A stretch of DNA of 64,000 bases from Crossaster papposus (taxonomy: Eukaryota > Echinodermata > Asteroidea > Velatida > Solasteridae): contig JBAIAA010000450.1 of NCBI GenBank assembly GCA_037893245.1, forward strand, positions 186,001-250,000, written 5' to 3'. Shown one piece after another: positions 1-10,525 of this stretch (within the stretch, counting starts at the first letter, position 1; each line of letters starts with the position of its first letter). The notes beneath the pieces were generated by a model that was not told the origin of the DNA, did not search any database, and saw nothing but the letters and a program-made list of their open reading frames with translations. The translations under genes were made by a program, and so were the position numbers.

Positions 1-220
1 CCACCAGAAGCGACGGCTCAGTAGCACAGCGTTAGTTTGGAGTCTTGCAAGCCTGTCTCATCAGACACCGGCGGACTTAAACTCCCCTCGTGCCTCAGGA
101 TTACTCTACTATACTCTTTCCCTCTTTTTCCTAATTCTAGTGAGAATTACAGATGCGCAGATACGGTTATTCCCTTAAACCCGAGTTTTCTTAGGCCAGC
201 GGGGATTTTCGTTAGCGCCT

Positions 221-235
221 CCCCCCCCCCCCCCC
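221..235. repeat. Poly-C tract (15)
   Basis: Fifteen consecutive C followed by TCTCCCCCTCTC, a pyrimidine-rich simple sequence. Confidence 0.9.
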
Positions 236-409
236 TCTCCCCCTCTCTTCTGACGTTTGATACTTTGACTTGGGAAAACAAAAACGGTGAGTGGTTTTAC
301 ACTAGTGGCGCGGCTATAGCGCATTGTATGGACCCTTCACATGGGCATGGGTAGTAATATACGGGACTGTGGTAGATCTGCGCGATGTGCAATGGGACCG
401 AGCATTGAA

Positions 410-435
410 GGGGGGGGGGGGGGGGGGGGGGGGGG
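410..435. repeat. Poly-G tract (26)
   Basis: Twenty-six consecutive G. It is long enough to be unstable and prone to sequencing length error. Confidence 0.9.
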
Positions 436-454
436 TGGTAAGTCTTACGTGTCA

Positions 455-461
455 ATCAAAG
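455..461 (+). promoter_or_regulatory. TCF/LEF-like word ATCAAAG
   Basis: ATCAAAG lies within AATCAAAGATTGATC, which is partly palindromic, just after a long poly-G run. Sp8/Sp5 genes are known Wnt-responsive loci, so such a site would make sense, but a 7-base match is expected often by chance. Confidence 0.15.
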
Positions 462-555
462 ATTGATCAGTCAGATCATCTGTACCACCTTGACTGACCC
501 TGCACGGCCCATGCCAGGTCTCGTCTGGCGAGAGGTCATGGCATCCCCCGGCATA

Positions 556-573
556 CCCCCCCCCCCCCCCCCC
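556..573. repeat. Poly-C tract (18)
   Basis: Eighteen consecutive C within a C-rich segment. Confidence 0.9.
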
Positions 574-2310
574 ATCCCCCATCTCCCTCTCTATCGATAC
601 CATCGCGATCATTATCGTGCAGGGTGCGTAATGTAATTAACAGAGGTTTAAGTAATGGCTGTCAAACCGTCCGCGCTTCGGGGAAAACATGGAAGGACAC
701 AAACAAGTGTGACGCTTAGCGCGTAAAAACAAACTAGAGAGACAAGTTGCACTCATTAAATCATTTAACGGAGCTTTGCTTGGAAATAAAATATAGATAC
801 ATTTCCACCCCTTACAAATGATACTAAATAAATGTAACCGAAATACAGAAGCTGTTTGTAGTGTGTAAGTGTCCTAAAAAGTGCGCAAATGACTCACGAT
901 AGTATTTGTCCGATTGGCAGCTATCGAACACTAAAAAAACAGAGAAAATACCAACGCTGAGCGAATTCAACATTGGGCACACAAAACGCCCATTAGTTGG
1001 GCGAACCATGGAGCTATTTAACGAAACGCAACTATCTTAATAATGAACTGTTTTTATGGCTCAACTTTGAAGGCCTCAAGATAAGGTCTTTCAAACTTGA
1101 GCATTAGGTTACGTAGGAAGTGGATAACAAAACCAGTTAATCATTCGGATCGTTGAGCAGTCTTTTTCGTGTGCTTAATGTGGATGGGAATTTGTTTGCC
1201 CAAATATTGAACGTGTCATCTATTCGCTCAACGTTGGGTAATTTATGTTCTTAATATTTTTACAGTACAGACAAACCTAATCGAATACTCACAAAAAGTA
1301 TGATACATTTTGTACAGTTTCGTTGAACAAAAATTGAATCCAGTTTGATAATTAAATTAGCTCCACCTTTGTTTTTACTAATCAACTTTTCCTTAACTTA
1401 TTTGTTTTTACTTTTAAACTGTTTCTTTTTTCTTTTTTTTCGTAAATGCCCAGCGTAAATAAAAACCCACTCAAACAATATTTTTCACGCAGCTTTTATT
1501 CCCTTTTCTCTCGAACAAAAAGAAATTGCTCAAATAAAATAATATATATAAACCAAACGATGGGTTCATTTTTTTGTTGGCGATATATCAATTGAGACTC
1601 GAGCACATCGCACATAATAGAGACGATGATCCTGAGAAATGAACAGCCGTTTAATCATAATCATCATGTCAGCATTCATTGGGACCGACTCCAGTGCACA
1701 TGATAACTTCAAATTAGTGCTCATTACCACGCGGTATTGCCTACTAACATGCCTAGATCTGTTCTCACATTTTATGAAAACAAAACCCCCTAAACCCACC
1801 GGAACCAATAATAATATCGATGTACATATATGGTTCCCTGGCACATAATGCTCGGGGCACCGCCTCCTGCAAGACACTTTTCATCGGGCTTTGAGCGGCG
1901 TTGGCCGGGCCTACGTAGGGCAATAGTGAATTCGGTGAAAGCGTGAACGACTCCATCACACCGCGATCGGAAGTGGCCCATCCACGCTCCGGTGAGTTTG
2001 TGGCGGGCAGCACACCCGCGGTCTTCGCAATAATTAACATCCAAACAATTGACGAGAGTCATGTTTTTACTTTATCCTAAATCGATAAATAAGACCTTTT
2101 TTCCCTCTCAACTCGACAATCGCCTTTAATACTCTCGTTGGCTCAAGTTTGTTCGATTCGTATAATTAGTCTGGAATACAAGCCGGAAACTTGCCTTGAT
2201 TTATTTATCACGTTAGGATTAAAATGATCTTTTAAAAATCACCCCACCAAAAACATAATATAAAGGAAAAAAATAACCGTTTTGTATTTGCATTACAGAA
2301 AATAAATAAG

Positions 2311-2555
2311 ACTTGGCCCAATTTCCTAAAATATGTAAGCACACAAATTTGCTTAGCACAAAAAGTCTTGCTCGGTAAAAACAGGTTACCAGCCTAAACT
2401 CTCTGTGCTTTTGATGCTAAGCAAAAACCAACTGAATACCAGTCCCAAACTAAACAGCAATAAACATCACCTAAGAAATGGTTTGTAACCCTGATTTTGC
2501 CGAGGAAGAATTTTCATGCTAAGCACATTTTTGTGCTTACATGTTTTAAAATAAA
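2311..2555. mobile_element. Fold-back (MITE-like) element, GCTTAGCA family, copy A
   Basis: The left end TTGGCCCAATTTCCTAAAA leads into ATGTAAGCACAC...TTTGCTTAGCAC. The right end has TGCTAAGCACATTTTTGTGC then TTACATGTTTTAAAA, so the ends are inverted copies of each other. The middle shares long stretches with the copy at 14155-14424 (for example GGTTTGTAA, then GCCGAGGAAGAATTTTCATG here against GCCAAGGAAGAATTTGTATG there) and with those at 31829 and 49616. There is no coding capacity; it is a non-autonomous element. Confidence 0.8.
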
Positions 2556-2656
2556 ACAAGATTATATACCTTCTTCGCTTGCTCATTCTAGTTGTATTTT
2601 ATTTTCCTTTATTACCGAAACCGTGGAAATCAATGATCCAGCAAGTCGATATGGGG

Positions 2657-2679
2657 CTTTCTTTCTTTCTTTCTTTCTT
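2657..2679. repeat. (CTTT)n microsatellite
   Basis: About six tandem CTTT units. Confidence 0.85.
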
Positions 2680-3623
2680 CTTTGAGAGTCCCACCATCTC
2701 TGGTCGTTAACCTCTCTTAGTTCATGCCTGTCAATGTCGGTAGGTATCTCCTCGAAATTCATTAGGGGCTCGAGAGCGCGTCTGGTAATTGACGTAATTA
2801 AGTCAAAGACAACTTTAATTACCGATGGGTCGCAGCCCTCAATGCCCGTACACGAGCATAAATTCCAAGGTGACCGCGGCGGCCAAGACTTCAAAAGAAG
2901 AAAGAAAGTTAAAGAAACTGCGGGGGAAGGCGCAAAAAAAATTGTAAAAACAAATCGCTGTCCCGAACTTGGGAAGACATCGTTTACCGCATCCTCGCCC
3001 CCAACACTCCTGCTCGTCGGCTCTTGTGGCCGTGTAGCGGAGGTTGCCCAAAGTTAGGCAGGTCCCCCCTCCTTTCGCCGAATCAAGTGCACACATCAAG
3101 GAGAGAGGCAAACGCGGGTAGGCAATGTCCCTGGATAGAAGTGGGGGGAGCTGAAAACAAAACTGTCCAAAAGAACAAGTGATGTGCATGGCAGTCCCGG
3201 GCTACCAAAAATAATACCGATAAGTGCACTCACTTTCAAGTGCCGACCACAAACCCGTTCGAGCAAGAAAACCCTGCCGTGCTTTTCCCTGACTCAAGGG
3301 CCGCGATACGTTCGGCCAGAAGGATGTCTTGGGCCCCATGAATTATGGAAAACCAACTAGCCAAGTATTTTGACAGTATAATTTTCAAACGGCGGGTTAA
3401 CAAAAATGGACTATGAAAAATAAGGGAGAGGGGGAAAGAGTGATGGGGGTGTAAAACATGGTCAGAAAAACATTCTTGGATGTTTGGACGGCCGCGTGGC
3501 TCGTAAAGTTATACGGGATCTGTGGAGTGTCTCTCCTGAGTGGGGCGAGTAAACACAGCTAGAGATGGGCAATCACCCTTCGTCCACGGTGGACAGATGT
3601 AATTAAACAATTCGCCAAGGTAT

Positions 3624-3642
3624 CCCCCCCCCCCCCCCCCCC
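3624..3642. repeat. Poly-C tract (19)
   Basis: Nineteen consecutive C. Confidence 0.9.
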
Positions 3643-4335
3643 AAAGCGTCAAAATACGCTGTTTAAGTTTCAGACTGTTTGTGTTTTCTTTAATTCGCAA
3701 CTGGCGGCGTGCTTCTATTATTATCACTGTCCCCAGATCGGATTATTTTCCCGTGCGGCCCCTATAGGATTCGTTTGATGTCTGTTCGGCGCGGTATTCT
3801 TTTTCTCTCTCTTATTACGACTCGGGTATTCCTGTTATGGCGCAAGAAAACATGGAAAACTTCCAAATACCAAGTTTATTTTGAAATGTTCAACCGGGAA
3901 TCTTAATTTACTTTTAATGAGATGTATCAAGTTGTATTTTAAAGCGCGCATCACTGTCTAACTATAGTAGGCCAACTGAATCACAACGTGTTCCGTGCTG
4001 TTTCCCCACAAAACCACAGAACCACAGAAACGGAACAACTTTGATTAACAAAAAGGAGACAGAAAACTAATTATGGGTGCACTTTTCATGCTAATGATCG
4101 GGTAGAAATTATCACTTCAATTAGTGTAGCGCCCCCCTCCCCCCGTACTTCCCTCACCTTGCACACTGTAGAAATCATGTGTAGTAGGCCTATACCAGCG
4201 AAGCAGCGCGCCTGTCTGTCGTTGGCGGCGCTGTGTAAGGCCAATGTCTATAGCCTCCTTGCGTGGTCATTGTTGGCCTTTTGCTGTCAATACGATACCC
4301 ACCCTAACGGTGGACAGTATAATCGGGTGTAATAG

Positions 4336-4386
4336 TAATATGAAAATCAGACTGCTGTGAAAATCTGACAAATTTTTCATATTATT
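4336..4386. repeat. Short imperfect inverted repeat
   Basis: AATATGAAAA on the left pairs with TTTTCATATT on the right around a 29-base centre that also holds CAGACT/AATCTGAC. It could be a small hairpin. A CACGTG E-box follows shortly after (near 4395). Role unknown. Confidence 0.4.
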
Positions 4387-5040
4387 GGTTAAACCACGTG
4401 ACCGGTCACTCTTCTAATTATCATTTTTTAGAGTCTGAAATCACGCCAGGCCTACATCTGTCTAATCATTGTGTTATGGCCAGAACATACCACGCCCCGT
4501 TTGGCTGACCAGTACAAATACCCAGTGTCCAGGCAGTAATATTAGACAAAACAAAAGTCTTTTTGATAAACAGTTGACCGGTCCCGGATTGAACCAATGT
4601 CATACAGGGGCAATCACTTTAGCAGGTTCGTGACGGCACAGTGTCTGTTCCCGTGAGGCCGTGACCTGTCCCCAACAAACAAAACAGGTGACTGACTACG
4701 CCACGCCAGATCGATACAGTCTTTGTCCATTATGTATTTCCCAGTGGATTCGTGGAATCTTACGACATCGATTGCTATTATTGTCCCCTAGCCCAGAAAA
4801 AAAGGTGTGAAAGTTTACCTCAGCTCCGGTATAGGCCTATAGAAAAAGAGGAAATAGGTTTATTTGAGCTTTTGAGCCACTTTTTGTATGCTCCTCCGCC
4901 ATTTAGTACCAAATTGTATTTGATTTTAGAATAAAATAACAAAATTGTATCGGTAAATCATAGACAATACAGATTTTACAGACCCGCCCGCGTTCATCTG
5001 GTTTAAAATACAATGAGTTTTCGATTTTTTTATTTTTTTC

Positions 5041-5215
5041 CCGGGAATGACGTCATGTGTGCCTCGTCCAATGACGATCTGCAGACGGGGCAAGCTACCG
5101 CCTCGCACGTGCGGCCGGCAGCTACGGCAGCGTGCATATTTTAAGCGCGGGAGATTGGAGAGAGTCGGGCAGAGAGAAAAAAATAAGAAAAGATGGATAG
5201 TCTTACGCGCAGGTC
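5041..5215 (+). promoter_or_regulatory. Possible promoter/5' leader with CRE
   Basis: The stretch is GC-richer than its surroundings. It has a perfect CRE palindrome TGACGTCA at 5048-5055, then GA-rich sequence (GAGAGAGTCGGGCAGAGAGA near 5158) and an ATG in a good context (AAAAGATGG, ATG at 5192). The frame from that ATG does not resemble the Sp8/9 N-terminus and is followed only by a weak donor (CAG/GTCCCT). It is a possible transcription start region about 1 kb before the coding exon, not established. Confidence 0.25.
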
Positions 5216-6102
5216 CCTACGAGATATTGATTAATGTTAGATAGGCCATAATCACCGCATTGGCTTTCCTTCTAACTGGCTGACAGTCACTGCTCTCGGC
5301 CTGACTCGCTTTGGCACTGCTCACGATAGATGAGACTGATGCCACCGTCTGGCTAAAAAGAGAGGCAGTGATAAAGGAGGAAGGGAGGAAAAGGAGAGAG
5401 TCGGGACTAGGGACGCGATCGAGGCGTGGCAAGCGGACACAGACTCACCTTCCTCTGGCTGCCGTCTGGAGGTGACTTCGTCATCATCATCATCATCGTC
5501 GTCATTATCATCTCTCTCTCTCTCTCTCTCTTGCCTCGCTCTCTATCTTACTGAGACTGTGGGCTCGCGAAGCAACCAGGGTTTGAGGACGATGACTGAC
5601 TAGCATCCAGCCACCCCGTCACTACCGTGTATAGCTCAGACACTGATGAGTGCTAGTCCCCCACTGTAGGTTTATTGTGGCATGATGAGAGATATATTTT
5701 TTTAAAGGGGCACAGAAGCTGCCTCTTTCTTCTTCTTCTTTTTCTTTTTTTTTTCTCTCTGCCTCTCGGCATTACGCCTCGTGCTTAAATCGGAGGACAT
5801 TGCGGCTTGCGCGGTTAGATGTGGGGTTAACTCGAGTGTAATTTTCGGTCAACCTGGTTTTGTCTGAATTTTCTGTCGTCAAACGGTGTATGTTAGTTTT
5901 GTTTAAAGACAGGTGGGACATTTTCTAGAAATTTTTTTTTTTTGCAGAATTTCTTTTTAGGATGTTTACTTGATTTTGAAGGTTGCACACACGCTTGAAG
6001 CGTTGTTGATGCACAACTAACCTACTGCAGTCTTATTTTCGCGATAAAACTGCAGCAAAGCATTGTATTCTAAACTGATTTTATATTTTGAACTCGTTTG
6101 TG
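5216..6102. other. Intron or leader between putative promoter and Sp exon
   Basis: The stretch contains TCA and TC microsatellites (5481-5497 and 5511-5531) and pyrimidine-rich runs near 5726-5766. It also has a strong splice donor on the minus strand (AAG/GTGAGT, GT at 5448-5447). No coding exon is seen. The T-rich 3' part fits an intron end. Confidence 0.4.
5511..5531. repeat. (TC)n microsatellite
   Basis: About ten tandem TC dinucleotides. On the opposite strand this is (GA)n, a GAGA-factor-like sequence often found near promoters, but a microsatellite is the simplest reading. Confidence 0.85.
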
Positions 6103-6134
6103 ATTTTGTCTTCTATTTTTATATTTCTTGACAG
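6103..6134 (+). other. 3' splice acceptor of the Sp coding exon
   Basis: A T-rich tract runs through 6103-6130 and ends in TTCTTGACAG, with AG at 6133-6134. The exon that follows begins GAT CAG CCA CGT in the frame of the SP box. Vertebrate Sp8/Sp9 have an intron at about the same place, just before the EEPRLG-like residues (known from family structure, from memory). The junction therefore looks like an ancestral phase-0 intron. Confidence 0.8.
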
Positions 6135-7559
6135 GATCAGCCACGTCTAGGAACCACACCTCTAGCCATGCTAGCTGCCACCTGCAACAAGATTGGTACA
6201 AAGACCCCGCCCCCATCCATGACTGACGTCACCACCCCAAAGACTAAAGGTTTCCTCCCCTTTAAGAAGACTTCCTCCATGTCCGACCTGCCCACGGCCC
6301 TGGCCGACCCCAGAATGCCCACCGTGTCCGCCTCGACCATTAACGGCTTCACACCGTACTCCATCTCACCGGCCGTGGCCATCCACAACTCTTCCCTGAC
6401 CAGTTCCTCTGCGGCCGCTGCCGCCTACAACGAGATGCTTGTCCACGGCAGAACTTCGCTCAAATCCAGCGTGCCCTGGACTTCCACGGACTCCGCCTCT
6501 CAGCCGGCTATCATACACAAACTCCACGGCACTGCGGCCGACCATTTAATTAACGTGTGCCCCGGCGTGCCGATTTGCCCTCACCCGTACGACTCGTGGC
6601 TCAAAGCGTCAAGCGCGGCTGCGGCCAGTATCGCACGGGACTCCAGCTCCGGATCGACCCTCAGCTGGTGGGAGTTACGCGGTGGCTCGAGTTGGCTGGA
6701 CCTTCACCCTAGCACCGCCGTGGCTCTGAGCTCCCAGCTACCAAAATATTCCAGCTACGCCGCAGAGTGTGCTGCTTTGAATGCCGCACACCCCGTGTTT
6801 AGCACTCCAAGTGCCCACCCCTTTATGACTGCACCACCCCTCTTCACACACGACAGTCTAGGGTCGTTAGTACCGCCAGGTTGCGATTTGATGAGCTTGT
6901 CTCAAATGCGATCTCCTTTCCTAACACCGAGTGGATTCAGCGGATTGACGCTGTCCTCTCGGGCCAATCGGCGCTACACCGGCCGTGCCACCTGCGACTG
7001 CCCTAACTGCCAAGAGAACGAGCGGCTTGCCGCGGCTGGACAACCCATACGAAAGAAGAACGTACACACCTGTCACATCCCTGGGTGCGGTAAGATCTAC
7101 GGTAAGACCTCGCACCTCAAGGCCCACCTCCGCTGGCACACCGGGGAGCGACCGTTCGTCTGCAACTGGCTGTTTTGCGGCAAACGGTTCACGCGCTCGG
7201 ACGAGTTGCAGCGACATCTACGGACCCACACGGGCGAGAAAAGATTCGCCTGTCCCACGTGCAACAAGCGGTTTATGCGTAGTGACCACCTCAGCAAGCA
7301 TATTAAAACTCACACTGGTAATGCCAGTAGCAGCAGCAGCAGCGTTAGCACAAATAACAGTAGCTCGTCAACTGCTAAGAAAAGTGTTGTTACCGTAAGC
7401 GGGAGCGAGTCAGAGAGCAGCCTGGGTGAGCTTGGTAGCGAGGGTAATACATCCCCTCTCTCTTCAAAGAACACTAGCTCATCTTACTCGTCATCATCAT
7501 CATCGTCGTCATCATCATCATCCAGGAACCAAAACGAGGTAAAGATGATCACATCTTAA
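6135..7559 (+). CDS. Sp8: Sp8/Sp9-type (Sp6-9 subgroup) zinc-finger transcription factor, main coding exon
   Basis: Seen: the frame is open from the splice acceptor at 6134 (first residues [12 protein letters not shown]) to the TAA at 7557-7559. Numbering from the internal Met at 6168 gives 463 residues. The SP box [14 protein letters not shown] is at the start. Sp8/9-type words follow: HPYDSWLK (139-146), SWWEL (166-170), SWLDL (175-179). The Btd box [17 protein letters not shown] is at 269-285. Three C2H2 fingers follow: C302/C307/H320/H324, C332/C337/H350/H354 and C362/C365/H378/H382. Their recognition helices KTSHLKA, RSDELQR and RSDHLSK are the usual GC-box readers. A Ser-rich tail fills 387-452. 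Known: Sp factors are nuclear activators; Sp8/9 acts with Wnt/Fgf signalling in appendage, forebrain and neuroectoderm patterning. The start is uncertain: a vertebrate Sp8 isoform begins at the same internal Met (from memory), but the residues before it match the conserved Sp8/9 N-terminus, so a short upstream exon probably supplies the first Met. It could equally be named Sp9 or Sp6-9, because invertebrates usually have one gene for the group. Confidence 0.96.
   Translation, partial: DQPRLGTTPLAMLAATCNKIGTKTPPPSMTDVTTPKTKGFLPFKKTSSMSDLPTALADPRMPTVSASTINGFTPYSISPAVAIHNSSLTSSSAAAAAYNEMLVHGRTSLKSSVPWTSTDSASQPAIIHKLHGTAADHLINVCPGVPICPHPYDSWLKASSAAAASIARDSSSGSTLSWWELRGGSSWLDLHPSTAVALSSQLPKYSSYAAECAALNAAHPVFSTPSAHPFMTAPPLFTHDSLGSLVPPGCDLMSLSQMRSPFLTPSGFSGLTLSSRANRRYTGRATCDCPNCQENERLAAAGQPIRKKNVHTCHIPGCGKIYGKTSHLKAHLRWHTGERPFVCNWLFCGKRFTRSDELQRHLRTHTGEKRFACPTCNKRFMRSDHLSKHIKTHTGNASSSSSSVSTNNSSSSTAKKSVVTVSGSESESSLGELGSEGNTSPLSSKNTSSSYSSSSSSSSSSSSRNQNEVKMITS
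7489..7522 (+). repeat. TCA/TCG trinucleotide run encoding polyserine
   Basis: An imperfect TCA/TCG/TCT repeat lies in frame near the 3' end of the Sp coding exon and encodes an almost pure serine stretch (residues 440-452). A shorter AGC run at 7328-7342 encodes another serine block just after the third finger. Such runs are prone to length change between alleles. Confidence 0.85.
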
Positions 7560-7970
7560 GAAGACGAAAAGAAGTGTGAAAAAAAAACAACTCTGTATTC
7601 GCTTCAAAACCACAGCCAGCATAGTCTTGCAGTATTCTCGCGAAGTCTCGCCAAATCCCGAAATGTGGTGTGTGTTTATAGGTTTTACTTTTTTTGTTAG
7701 GCAGGGAGACGCTTATTGAGGATTCCCCTAATGGAATATCACGTTTCATTTTGGTAACGCCTGCCCAATCATACAACTACAGCAAGACACACTTGATATC
7801 ATTGATACACAGTGTGTGGGTGATGTGAGTATTTAGGACATGTACATAATACCGGCAATGTGTTTGCAGACCCTATATACTATAATTGAAAGTTTTATAT
7901 CTGAAATAGATTGTAACACGAACACACTTTCAATACTTGCCACTTTCTCTGCTCTATTTTCCCTTCGTAA

Positions 7971-7976
7971 AATAAA
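7971..7976 (+). other. Candidate polyadenylation signal AATAAA (proximal)
   Basis: AATAAA lies about 410 bases after the stop codon, followed within 30 bases by a T-rich stretch. It would give a short 3' UTR. Sequence-only call. Confidence 0.45.
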
Positions 7977-8647
7977 GTTTCTTTTCGGTTTAAAACTTAT
8001 TCAAAATTAATCCTACGTTATCTTGCACCTCTACAAACGTAAAACTTTGAGTTGTAGCCTTATTGCACCTCGACATTTATGTTAGGCGTCACTAATAATT
8101 CACTAATAAGTTTTCAGTCATTTACAAAATGTCACTTTTATGTCGTACAACATTTTCAGGGGTAATACCCTAAAAGGTAAACAAAAAGTGTCGGTATAGA
8201 TAGTTTTCGACGTAACAAACCCATATCCTCTCAAAATTATCTATACCACTGCAATGTCAAAGGTCACGTAAAATGAAAACATTCATGTTTGCTAGCAAAT
8301 ATTTAGTGTGAATTGGCTGCTTAAATTAAAGGCTAACAATGTGAAGTATGTGGCGGATTACAATTTGTTGACTAAAACTACAATTTCGTAACCTGTTTGC
8401 GCTGTTTGAAATATCAAAGCTGGAGTTGTATAGAAACACTAAACTACGTACACACAAACTTAAACTATACACATTCCAAATTAACTTGGCTCTCAAACAG
8501 TTTTTTCGACTACTTTAAGATTAAAGCACGGGCCTTTTAAAAATTTTATTCACAATTTAAACGTGTACTATTATACAAAACGATGCTTCTGTATATTCGT
8601 AACGTGCAGGCGGGGAGTGTGGACGGTGGGCGGTGGGGTGGTCAAAG

Positions 8648-8664
8648 CCCCCCCCCCCCCCCCC
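8648..8664. repeat. Poly-C tract (17)
   Basis: Seventeen consecutive C inside the putative 3' UTR of the Sp gene. Confidence 0.9.
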
Positions 8665-9683
8665 GCCCTGTTCTGACACACCCAAAATGACATTTTGCAC
8701 AGGTTATTAATCTGTACAGTGAGATTCTGACAAAACTAATTGTAAGAAACTGAAGATTTGGGGATAGTGCGAAAGCGCAAAATTATACAGGTGTATTATT
8801 CGTACTTCAGTCTGTGTTATTTTTTTTTTAGTTGAGCATAAACCCATGCACACAACAATGCACATCATTATTATAGTTCCTGGTTTAAATTTGCAACTCG
8901 TAAAATTTCATTTTTAAGATGGAGCCTGCAAGGGTCTTTAGGGTCTTGGAGTAGTATTCTTGCTAGTAATTTGTTGAAATGTGGTATTTCTTTAGCCGTT
9001 TTGTTTTTATTTGTGTTCTTTACGAACAGACAAATTAGATTGAAAATCCTTATTAATAAGCTTGTGTCCATTTTTAGCCGAATTTTATATTTAATTTTGT
9101 TTATACTGTGGTGTACTGATTGAGGTTTTTTTCGTACCAATAACGTCATCCTTCCCTTTGTCTTACAACAAATGATTTTGATTTTAACACCAAAAAAAAG
9201 ACTGAACTTTAAGTCAGATTTTGTTTGTTTGTAAATTAGAGCAACACATTGTTTAGCCTTGCACTTTGTATTCTTGCTAATTATGAGTAGATTTGGTGCA
9301 ATGGCGATCTGTTGATTGACCTATTCATGATGATTCAACCATTTAAATCTGCGTTGTTTGTTACAAAATCGTAAGGGACTTATTGCGCTTTGATATCAGT
9401 TTTGGTCGTCACGGACAATTTCTGTACAATTAAATTAAAAATCATAAACATTTATAACAAAATATATGGGGAAAACCTAAGAGAAATCCCGCTAATATAA
9501 TGTAGTATATATTTGAGACTTGTTAAATTTGTTTTATTTACACTTTATTGCAACAGATTTATCACTGATATGTTTTCGATCATAACTTTTTACAGCTTTG
9601 AATAGAATAAGTAAATCCCGATGGTGTATTCGTATGAACAAGTCACGAATGTTGCACTTATTCAGTTATTACTTTGTTGCATT

Positions 9684-9699
9684 GAGAGAGAGAGAGAGA
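9684..9699. repeat. (GA)n microsatellite
   Basis: Eight tandem GA units in the AT-rich region downstream of the Sp gene. Confidence 0.85.
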
Positions 9700-10503
9700 A
9701 AAAAATTTACATTGTGAATTTCAGATTTTTAAATTTTGCGTTGTATTCATGTAGTTATGCCCATCGCAGTTTATGGGGAGGTTTCTTAAGATTTAATATG
9801 TTCTTTTTCGTGCAGTTATTTAAAAAATGTATTCAACATGTACTTCGAGTGTCGTTCGCTCTATCAAATTCAACCACTTTAGAGATCGACTTGTCAAATT
9901 ACAATGTCGTGTACCTGATGTTAAGAAAAACAATTTGGTTTGTAGCCGACACTGACAAGAAATTAGAAAACTAAATTCTGCGACAGAAGCCCACATATTG
10001 CACCCGTAAACATGGGTGAGTTGGTTATGTTTCCTTTTGTTTATTAAAAAAATACATGAACATATTTTACGTTCATTCCTCGCCATGTTTACAGAAATTT
10101 ACAAAACATTTACCAAGTTTTAAACAGTATTAAAAAGCATCACAATGTACAAATTCAATTTCACAGACACGAGTCTTGTTATAAAGATTTGTTTTCAACG
10201 TATGTAATGCTCGTGTGTAATGTTCAAAGCAATGTAGTCATGTTTCGAATTCACCGCTCATTTTAAACTCTGGTATGTTTTATGCTCTGTAGATGTATGT
10301 GATCGGGGTTTTAAAGCGTCACTAAACTCTTTCATTTGTTTTCCGGTTGTTTCTTTATTATTTAGTTTTATGAATAAGAAAAAGACTATATAAGTGCACA
10401 TACTAGGCGCCTGTCCCACAGGTATGTACATATTTAAATGTAAGAGTGTATAATTACCGTAACTATAAAGTGTGGGGGTATAATATTAATATTATAAATG
10501 TTG

Positions 10504-10509
10504 AATAAA
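10504..10509 (+). other. Candidate polyadenylation signal AATAAA (distal)
   Basis: AATAAA sits about 2.9 kb after the stop codon, following an AT-rich stretch with TGTACATA and preceding TGACTGTCTT, a T-rich downstream element. It would give a long 3' UTR. Which of the two candidate sites is used needs transcript data. Confidence 0.4.
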
Positions 10510-10525
10510 ATGACTGTCTTATAGT

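Larger units (their letters stand above)
1..5040. other. Upstream or first-intron DNA of the Sp locus; no gene seen
   Basis: No convincing coding exon was found on either strand. Contents: poly-C/G tracts (221-235, 410-435, 556-573, 3624-3642), a fold-back element (2311-2555), a CTTT run (2657-2679) and a GC-richer block near 1850-2040. Donor-like GTGAGT or GTAAGT words occur at 287, 438 and 1992, but none follows an ATG encoding an Sp8/9-like N-terminus. The gap may be 5' flank or intron. Confidence 0.5.
7560..10525 (+). other. Probable 3' UTR of the Sp gene and immediate downstream DNA
   Basis: This stretch is strongly AT-rich, has no convincing open frame on either strand and directly follows the Sp stop codon. 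It holds two clear AATAAA hexamers (7971 and 10504), a poly-C run (8648-8664), a GA run (9684-9699) and Pumilio-like TGTACATA words near 7841 and 10425. A long AU-rich 3' UTR is typical of developmental regulators, but where the transcript ends is inferred, not seen. Confidence 0.5.

Noticed and set aside
5192..5233. ATG in good context (5192) as first coding exon of the Sp gene
   Set aside because: Encodes MDSLTRRSLRDID before a stop and has only a weak donor. It does not match the conserved Sp8/9 N-terminal peptide.
6921..7398. Open frames overlapping the Sp exon in other frames (98 aa minus at 6921-7217, 137 aa plus at 6985-7398)
   Set aside because: Shadows of the zinc-finger coding sequence, which is GC-rich and therefore poor in stop codons in alternative frames.
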